Assembly (NCBI GenBank): GCA_963978895.1
Contig: OZ022243.1
Span: forward strand, 13,883,765-13,947,764
Direction: 5' to 3'
From: Erpobdella octoculata
Lineage: Eukaryota > Annelida > Clitellata > Hirudinida > Erpobdellidae
Length of the DNA stretch: 64,000 nucleotides
The notes beneath the pieces were generated by a model. It was not told where the DNA came from, searched no databases, and worked only from the letters and a program-made list of their open reading frames with translations. The translations under genes were made by a program, and so were the position numbers. Below, piece after piece: positions 57,372 to 64,000 of the stretch (position 1 is its first letter; every line of letters starts with the position of its first letter).

Positions 57372-58848
57372 CCCGTTTTAGACCATTGTACGTTTTACGA
57401 ACACACTTATTTTTGGCGTTGCATAAAATTAAGCTGTAATTATTTTTCTGTTAAAAGTTTTTTTTATGTTAAGAAAGCTTCAATACACTGAATAAAAGTT
57501 TTTAAATAATTTTTTTATTCATATTAAGTAGTTTAATCTGGGTTAGAATATGAGCATTTTCAAGGTTTTCGACCGATATTACTTTAAAAATTTATTATGC
57601 TAATTTCATGAGAATTATCATACCAAAAGTTTGAAATATCGAAAGAGGATGTACTCAAAAATAAACAGCAACGTTAATTAAATTTTATTGTGTTTACACT
57701 AACCCACAATCTGAACATGTATGAGTCATGCTCGTTCTACGATCGTTGGTCGTATAGAGTACTTTATGCAAACGAGTCGAAACTAGTTTATTCAGCTTAT
57801 AGTTGTGCAGTTGTTGAATTGGTGAAAGTGTTTTTTGCAAATTTCATTCTTCGAATGAAATGTTTGTAAAGTTTAAAAATGAAAGGCGTCCAACAGAACG
57901 TTTTTTTCACGTTGAAAGAAGCTATGTAACTAATTCTTGATGATGATGATAGCATTGAGGTTGACATACTTGTCATTCTTCCGCCCGGCGCATCATAACA
58001 CGTGACTGTTGAATAAGCAAATGAAGAAGAAATGTTATTCTTTGTAATATATCCGGGAAAGTAGAAGTTGATTATACTAATGATGGGATGGGATTAGACT
58101 GTGTCGCTTCTTTGGGTGAAGAAATGTAGGTTGCAAATACGGTCAGTTCAATGCCGCGGCAACCAAAACGCCAAAAACGATTGAAATGCACTTGGACCAA
58201 AAAGAGTCATTTGAATAGCTACTTTTAAAACAGTCTATATATAACGAGTTTGAAACACCACAACCCCATATAGGCTGTTTAGGTTGTTTTATACCGATGA
58301 AATGAATTCATGCACGGTTGAAAAAACAAAACGATAGGGAAGATTCAGCAACTGGCCATGGTCACAATCTGGAAAAGGTGAAACAGTAGGTCGCTACAAG
58401 CTGGAAAATTGTGGCAAAGCACTCTCTACATGTGGGCCAAGTGCGGCAAACCACTTCATCGGAATTGTTTTGGTGCTTTCCGCACACTCCGGTTCTGAAA
58501 CGACTATCATGAACTGCTTGACTGATTTATTGAATGTTAAATTTTTGGATTTTATTGAACTGTGTTACTGATAAAGTCAGAAATGTGTTTTTAGCTTTTC
58601 TGTTTATAGCCTAAAATTTATATTATAATTGTTTGCGTTGATAAAAAAAGAAATTGACTTTTAAACATTTTGTCGTTTTCAGTAGTCTATACGACCACCG
58701 TTCGAAAAACGAGCATAGTGAATTTTCAAAGTTTTCTTTCAAATAAAAAATAATTAAAAATAAATCTGTTAAAACATAAGCAAGTAACTTAGAAATAAAA
58801 AAAAATAAATAATAGAAATCTAATTAATAAAGTTTTGGACCTAAACGG
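57372..58848 (+). mobile_element. piggyBac-type element of 1477 bp with TTAG target duplication
   Basis: The ends are CCCGTTTTAGACC and GGACCTAAACGGG, flanked by TTAG at 57368-57371 and 58849-58852. The first 110 bp match the shorter element at 32363. A decayed N-terminal transposase frame is readable from about 57878 (MKGVQQNVFFTLKEAM, then DDDDSIEVDILVILPPG). This is the acidic start typical of piggyBac transposases. Stops and frame breaks follow. Confidence 0.8.
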
Positions 58849-58902
58849 GTTAGGTTAAAAGATTTCTTCATGAGGCACTCCACTTTGTGCACTTTTCAGA
58901 TT

Positions 58903-58977
58903 GTAAAAAGTTTGTAAAAAATTTGTAAAAAGTTTGTAAAAAATTTGTAAAATGTTTGTAAAAAGTTTGCAAAAAAC
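58903..58977 (+). repeat. Short tandem repeat of GTTTGTAAAAA units
   Basis: About six units of AAAAAGTTTGTAAAAAATTT type lie between the PLE fragment and the GC-rich array. Confidence 0.85.
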
Positions 58978-59010
58978 AACGTAAACGCTTTGATGTAATC
59001 TAAAAATTAA

Positions 59011-59228
59011 GGACCCTTTTGTCGGGGCCCTTATGTCGGGGTCTTTTTGTCGGGGGCCGTTATGACGGGGCCTTTTTGTCGGGGCCGTTATGACGGGGGT
59101 AGTTTTACGGGGGCCCTTTTATTGGGACTCTTTTGACGAGGCCCATTTGTCGGGGCCCATTTATCGGGGCCCTAATGTCGGGGCCCTTTTGTGGGGCCCT
59201 TTTGTCTGGGACCCATTTGACGGGTCAC
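59011..59228 (+). repeat. GC-rich TTTTGTCGGGGCCC tandem array
   Basis: About 14 diverged units of 14-17 bp (CCCTTTTGTCGGGG, CCGTTATGACGGGG and others) run into the gypsy integrase fragment. The same motif in inverse orientation appears at 59980-60032 inside an LTR. Confidence 0.85.
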
Positions 59229-59870
59229 CGTGCTATGGGGGGTCATTTGGGTACCGAAAAAACCAAAAGAAGATTGTTGCAAGTATTTTGGTTTCCTGGT
59301 TTGGGTGCTCGGGTTACAAGATATTGCAAATCTTGCGAAGTTTGCCAAAAAACGATAGATAAAGGTCGAGTAAAACCGCCACCGCTTGGTCATATGCCAA
59401 TAATTCGGACTCCGTTCCAAAGAGTAGCAGTAGACCTTATAGGAGAAATTTTACCTCTATCAAAGAGAGGTCATAGGTGGAATCTCACATGTATGGACTA
59501 TGCTACGAGATATCCAGAAGCGATTCCTCTAAAAAATATAAGGGCAGAAACAGTGGCTAAAGCTTTAGTCACTATATTCTCAAGAGTGGGAATCCCTAGT
59601 GAAATTCTGAGCGATCAAGGCAGCCAATTTATGTCTAACATACTCGCTGAAACCAGTCGGCTCTTGTCGATAAAACGGCTTACGACAACGCCATATCCAA
59701 TGTGGCCCTACAACCTTATAGGATTAAGGTAAATTACATCAGAGGCAAGGAGAACATCGGTGCTGAATTTCTTAGTCGTCAAGGGAGTGACGATGAAATC
59801 AGAAACGCTGACGCGTCCCTTTTTTCAAAGAGGGGGGGTTATGTAAGATGAAGATGGCGCATCTTACATA
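59229..59870 (+). pseudogene. Chimeric gypsy fragment: integrase joined to an RNase H tail and LTR start
   Basis: MGGHLGTEKTKRRLLQVFWF and CKSCEVCQK form the integrase zinc-binding region. VDLIGEILPLSKRGHRW, MDYATRYPEAIPLKNIRAET and ILSDQGSQFM are from the catalytic core. After TTTPYPMW the sequence jumps into VNYIRGKENIGAEFLSRQGS, which normally ends the RNase H domain upstream of integrase. The polypurine tract AAGAGGGGGGG then leads to TGTAAGATGAAGATG at 59842, a probable LTR start. The order is not that of an intact pol. A (TA)n-rich stretch follows to 59960. Confidence 0.75.
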
Positions 59871-59960
59871 TATTTGTGTAAATAGCTTATTTTATTATCT
59901 CTTATTATGTTAATTTGTGTATACGTATATGTATATATATATAATATATGTTTGTTTATA

Positions 59961-61993
59961 TGTATATCACCAAATCGGTACTCCGTCAAATGGGCCCCAG
60001 ACAAAAGAGCCCCGACAAAAGGGCCCCGACATTATACCGGACTTAATAGAATGGTTTTGCAGTTTATTGGAAAATAATAAATAAAGCTTTGTTAAGGCTA
60101 TTTATACCTTTTGATCTATTAATAATAATTAATTAATGTCCTTAAGAAATATTCTGAATCCGTTAAGGTTTATCAATAGGAAGTTGATCATCAAACCAGT
60201 GATTTTACATTATTACCCCCTTCTTAATTCTGTTCGTCCCGAACAGCATAGTCGCTGTTGAGAAATGCGACTCGGCCACGAACACCAAAATACCTTGATC
60301 TTTATTCGTGGCTTTTACCGCAATTCGCAAACAACATGGTCAAGTCTCTTGACCGTTTGATGCAGTTTCTTCCAGTCCTTCTTTGGCTCATCCACAGAGT
60401 TTTTCTTTGGCTCATCGTCGCCATATCTGCACGGTTCATCACAGCCTTTTTTGCATGCCTCGTCCTGAACATCTTTGCACGGTTTATCGGAACTGTCTGC
60501 TTTTTCTTCTTCCTTCACATCTTTTAGATCTTTCTCAAGAAACTCTTCAAAAGGTTTTTTCGAAAACACGTTCCATAAATCCAATAAATCCCTTCATCAA
60601 ACTGTTATTTGATTTTACAATGACTCTTAGTCTATCTGATCTAGAATCCTCTGTGGATTCATCTGATTTAGAACTCTCGGTACCGTTCTCTGTTCTTGGG
60701 TCATCTTTTTCAGAGTTTTTGCTTGCTGCATTGCTGTGGTTGTTTTGTAGAAGTTCATCGCCGTCATGTTTGTTTTTTACCAAGCTACAAACGAACGTTT
60801 TCTTTTCACATTCCAGCTCGGCTCTTTCGTCGGTGTCAACTTTCGTATCGTCCAGCGGACCTTTTTTCAAATTATCGCCATCGTCTCTCAAATCAGTGTC
60901 TTCTTTTTTTTGTCAAGTTAACTTTGACGTATTTCTTCACTGGAGTTTCGTCCGTTACTAAATCCTCGGTTGCTTCATTCGAGTTAGATTCGTCACTAAA
61001 ATCTGACCCTGAATATTCGGTGCCGTCGTCTGTTATGGAGGCTTCCGTTTCAGAACAGTCGCTTTATGGGTAAAAGCCATAGTTTTTATTGCCATTATTA
61101 TAATCATCATCGTCACTTTCATCCTCATCGTTTTGCATTTCGTTTTCAACATTCTTTTCATCTTCTTTAGATTTGTTGTCGACGTCCAAACCGACTGTAT
61201 CATTGTCACCATCTTTGCCAGGCTCGTCATCACCATCTTTGCATAGTTCATCTTGAACATCTTAGCAAGGTTCCTTATCATGACCGTTTTTGACAGGCTC
61301 ATCATCATGACCCACCTGACCTGTGCAGTCTGTACGGCCGTCATCCGTCACATGCTCTGAGACACAGGTGGTGGACTCCAGTTCAAATTGGGTTTCGCCA
61401 CAGCAACCCACATCACCAGCAACCCGCTGGTCCAGAACCGTGTCCACCACTGCCTCAGCCAACCCTGCGACCAACCTCTCAACAGTTGTACCGGCTGCTG
61501 CTACCTTGTTTTCGTGGCCAAGAATCATTCCTTCTCCTGTCTTCCCCTGTGCTGCCATGTTTTCTCTCGCTTGTTGTCTTTCTTCTTCCAGCAATTTGTT
61601 TTTCAATTTTCTCCGCCTAACCACAGCTTCCTCGTCAATATCGAACAAATATTCATCGTCGTCAGGCCCATAGCCTTCATTCACTAACGCGGCTAAGAGG
61701 CGTTCCATAAGTTTGTCCTTTTTACCTGTATCGCTCAGGCCACGTTTCTCCAGCTCGTCTTTCATTTCACTCGCCCAAAGCTCATCCAATGATTTCAAAA
61801 CCATATCACCAAATCGTATACCGGACTCAATAGAATGGTTTTGCAGTTTATTGGAAAATAATAAATGAAGCTTTGTTAAGGCTATTAATACCTTTTGATC
61901 TATTAATAATAATTAATTAATGTCCCTAATAAATATTCTGAATCCGTTAAGGTTTATCAATAGGAAGTTGATTATCAAACCAGTGATTTTACA
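59961..61993 (-). mobile_element. Non-autonomous LTR element encoding a SAP-domain protein, copy 2
   Basis: On the minus strand it starts TGTAAAATCACTGGTTTGAT (61993) and ends GGTGATATACA (59961). The LTRs (61993 to about 61808, and 60209-59961) match those of copy 1 over most of their length. The 3' LTR is interrupted by a 53-bp GC-rich insertion (59980-60032). The 5' LTR runs straight into the ATG, so the primer-binding site has been deleted. The purine tract AAGAAGGGGG precedes the 3' LTR, as in copy 1. Confidence 0.8.
60212..61804 (-). pseudogene. SAP-domain acidic protein of the LTR element, copy 2 (decayed)
   Basis: It starts ATG at 61804 with LDELWASEMKDELEKRGLSD and GKKDKLMERLLAALV, a clear SAP motif. 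A Lys/Arg-rich helix and a segment not shared with copy 1 follow. The DEPVKNG repeats, the acidic region with DDGTEYSGSDFSDESNSNEA and NLTKKRRH then lead to the same A8/UGA frame break. After it the +1 frame continues DLRDDGDNLKKG. Extra stops (near 61264 and 61065) and a frameshift near 60570 show decay. The end region (LCCSGRTELRRG frame) is shared with copy 1. Confidence 0.75.
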
Positions 61994-62004
61994 TTAATAT
62001 ATTT

Positions 62005-62006
62005 AT

Positions 62007-62060
<54 letters not shown>

Positions 62061-62235
62061 CATACATACATACATACATACATACATACATACATACATA
62101 CATACATACATACATACATACATACATACATACATACATACATACATACATACATACATACATACATACATACATACATACATACATACATACATACATA
62201 CATACATACATACATACATACATACACATATAATA
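62005..62235. repeat. (TA)n then (CATA)n microsatellite of about 200 bp
   Basis: (TA)n runs from about 62017 and a pure (CATA)n array occupies about 62058-62225. It directly follows the SAP-element end. Confidence 0.95.
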
Positions 62236-62239
62236 GACA

Positions 62240-62660
62240 TACATACATACATACAGACGTGAGATCTGATTTGGGAGTCCAAACCTTCTTAACATTTTCC
62301 CCCATATGACAACTACCTCCTTGCCAAATTTCATCAAGATCGCTCTCCTTCTCCGCTCATTTTGTGACCGATTTCAATTTTTTTCCAGAAACCTTTCATT
62401 GCCTCTCAAGCTTGTGTAAAAAATGCACTACGATCAGATGAATGGTGTAGCAATGCATAAAAGACTTACATACATAATCTCATTTATATATATATATAAT
62501 ATATAGACTCCCGCTCGTTCTCCCGCTCCGCTGCGTTCATTTCGTGCCTGATTTCAATTTTTTTTTCATAACTTTCTTTTCCTGTATGAAAACTACTTCC
62601 TTGCCAAATTTCATCAAGATCGCTCCAGCGGTTTGGATTCCTATAAGAGACAAATATATA
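62240..62660 (+). mobile_element. SINE-like 3' segments (as at 28331-28905)
   Basis: GGGAGTCCAAACCTTCTTAA, CTTGCCAAATTTCATCAAGA, CACTACGATCAGATGAATGG and GCGGTTTGGATTCCTATAAG occur in the same order as at 28331-28905, with (TA)n between. This shows a shared composite source. Confidence 0.6.
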
Positions 62661-63051
62661 AAAAAAACTTTAAAAAATACCACGTTTTTTGTGAACTAAA
62701 ATATAGAAAAAATTTTTTCTCTGTGCTGTGTTAGAAATGTCTTGATGGAGGCATTGCGTTAATTGTGGACATTCGTATAACAAACAAGCCATAAATTTTC
62801 AACACTTAAAACGTGGGGCGCCATTTTTATTCAAAAAAGCATTCTATCTAGTTTAATAATAGCAGATGGTTAGTTTAAACAAAAGGCGCCTCACGTTTTA
62901 AGTTTTCAAAATGTATGGCTTGTTTGTTATACGTATGTCAACAATTAATGCATGCCTCCATAAAGACATTTCTCACACAGCCCAGAGAAAAATTATTTTT
63001 ATCTTTTTAGTTCACAAAAACGTGGTATTTTAAAAAGTTTTTTTATATTTT
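62655..63051. mobile_element. Long inverted repeat of about 400 bp (foldback element or MITE)
   Basis: Arms of about 170 bp (62655 to about 62830 and about 62885 to 63051) are inverted copies at roughly 85-90% by eye. They include ATAACAAACAAGCCATA and AAATGTCTT.ATGGAGGCAT, with a spacer of about 50 bp. There is no coding. Target duplications are unclear because the flanks are AT-rich. It would fold into a long hairpin if transcribed. Confidence 0.85.
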
Positions 63052-64000
63052 ATTTAACTGTCACCTAGAGAAATAATGAAAACGTTAGCCAACAAAATAA
63101 TATCATGTAATTTACGTATACTAATTTAAAGTGTAACTAATAATATTTTCAAATTGAGATTGTTTAGGTAAACAAAATAAAGCTATATTCCAAATTTCAG
63201 GTCAAAAACATACTGGAAAGTGGTCAAATTGTGATTACAGAATTTGGTCGCAGAAAACAATGAAGTTAAAGAAAAGTGTGAAAAAAATGTGTAAAAAGGG
63301 AAGTATTGTTATTTCAAGCACGCCTTTGCTGCTTTATTTTCTCGTTTTAAGACCACAGAATTAACGTTCTTTTTTGTTGCGCTCATTTCATTCCTTGTTC
63401 AGAGTTATTACTGTTTGTACTGCGTCGTCTGAACAAGTTTATAAAAAGAACATCATTATAATTACCAGGTCAAATAATCGTTATGAATAGCGAATAAAAA
63501 ATAAATATTTAGGAAAATAATCGACAAGAAATTAAGAACTATTTCTATTAATAACGTCAAATTAAAAACACTTTTCGTCAACATATCCTCTAGATAACAA
63601 TTAGATGCAAATCTTTGAGACAGTTAAATCCTTGTTTACGATCTTCAAACTATCCACAATGTTACTTGCTCATATAAAGCGTCGCTGTTTTGACCACTCC
63701 CATCTACTTGTTTCTTTGTTTTAGCTTAAAAAAATTCTATTTTATATAGCCTGTTAGGAAGTGAAAGCATCAGGTTAGAGATAATTATACAACTTTTTGC
63801 AAAAAATTAAATTTTTGATTGTGTTTTATAGGATGACAATTTCTAAATATTAGTTTTCAATTGCTTATACCCGTTTTGTCAGCGGAGAGCTTATGGAAAG
63901 TGCAGCCGAAATATACCATTGAATGCTTTTATATTTCCAATCCTAATAAGATATTTTCTAAGTTTATTTTTGTACATATTTAATTTATATCACTTTTATA
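63052..64000. other. Unassigned AT-rich sequence
   Basis: I see no gene, repeat family or terminal repeats in the last 950 bp. There are only short open frames and scattered A/T runs. It could be intergenic or intronic sequence of a neighbouring gene. Confidence 0.5.

Larger units (their letters stand above)
56510..58910 (+). mobile_element. Penelope-like element N-terminal part, interrupted by piggyBac
   Basis: Coding resembling the region before the RT of PLEs runs to 57371, is interrupted by the element at 57372-58848, and resumes in the same frame after it (RLKDFFMRHSTLCTF). The RT proper is not present in the window, so the copy is truncated soon after 58900. Confidence 0.55.

Noticed and set aside
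62003..62337. Cys-Met-Tyr-Val repeat protein
   Set aside because: It is the (CATA)n microsatellite on the minus strand.

Overview
This is a spliceosomal eukaryotic window, very probably from an invertebrate animal. It is AT-rich, with short exons, GT-AG and some GC-AG introns, and a dense load of animal-type mobile elements. The only recognisable host gene is the heavy chain of cytoplasmic dynein 2 (DYNC2H1), the retrograde intraflagellar transport motor, so the organism makes cilia or flagella. The species cannot be named from this sequence.

Layout. Positions 275-45271 (+) hold 58 exons encoding about 3,300 residues of DYNC2H1. They run from the linker region through AAA1-AAA4, the stalk and microtubule-binding domain, and AAA5-AAA6 to the true stop codon; the 5' part lies before the window. 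Exon phases agree across every junction except one (exon 44/45, a one-base conflict). Five of the 57 introns use GC donors. The larger introns are filled with mobile elements: hAT elements and MITEs with clean 8-bp target duplications, two SINE-like families with RTE-type 3' ends, a CR1/L2-like LINE, Penelope-like (PLE) remnants, a probable solo LTR, a piggyBac-type element carrying a Helitron helicase fragment, and very long microsatellites.

Positions 45272-64000 contain no host gene that I can recognise. They hold an hAT transposase pseudogene, an unclassified 986-bp TIR transposon, a broken Ty3/gypsy element, a PLE interrupted by a 1.5-kb piggyBac-type element, a chimeric gypsy integrase fragment, and a long inverted repeat near the end.

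The most unusual item is a small LTR element family with two copies, 25101-27017 (+) and 59961-61993 (-). Its LTRs are about 189 bp and flank only a SAP-domain protein with a long acidic, repeat-bearing C-terminus; no protease, reverse transcriptase or integrase is visible. Both copies break frame at the same A8 tract just before a UGA, with the coding continuing in the +1 frame.
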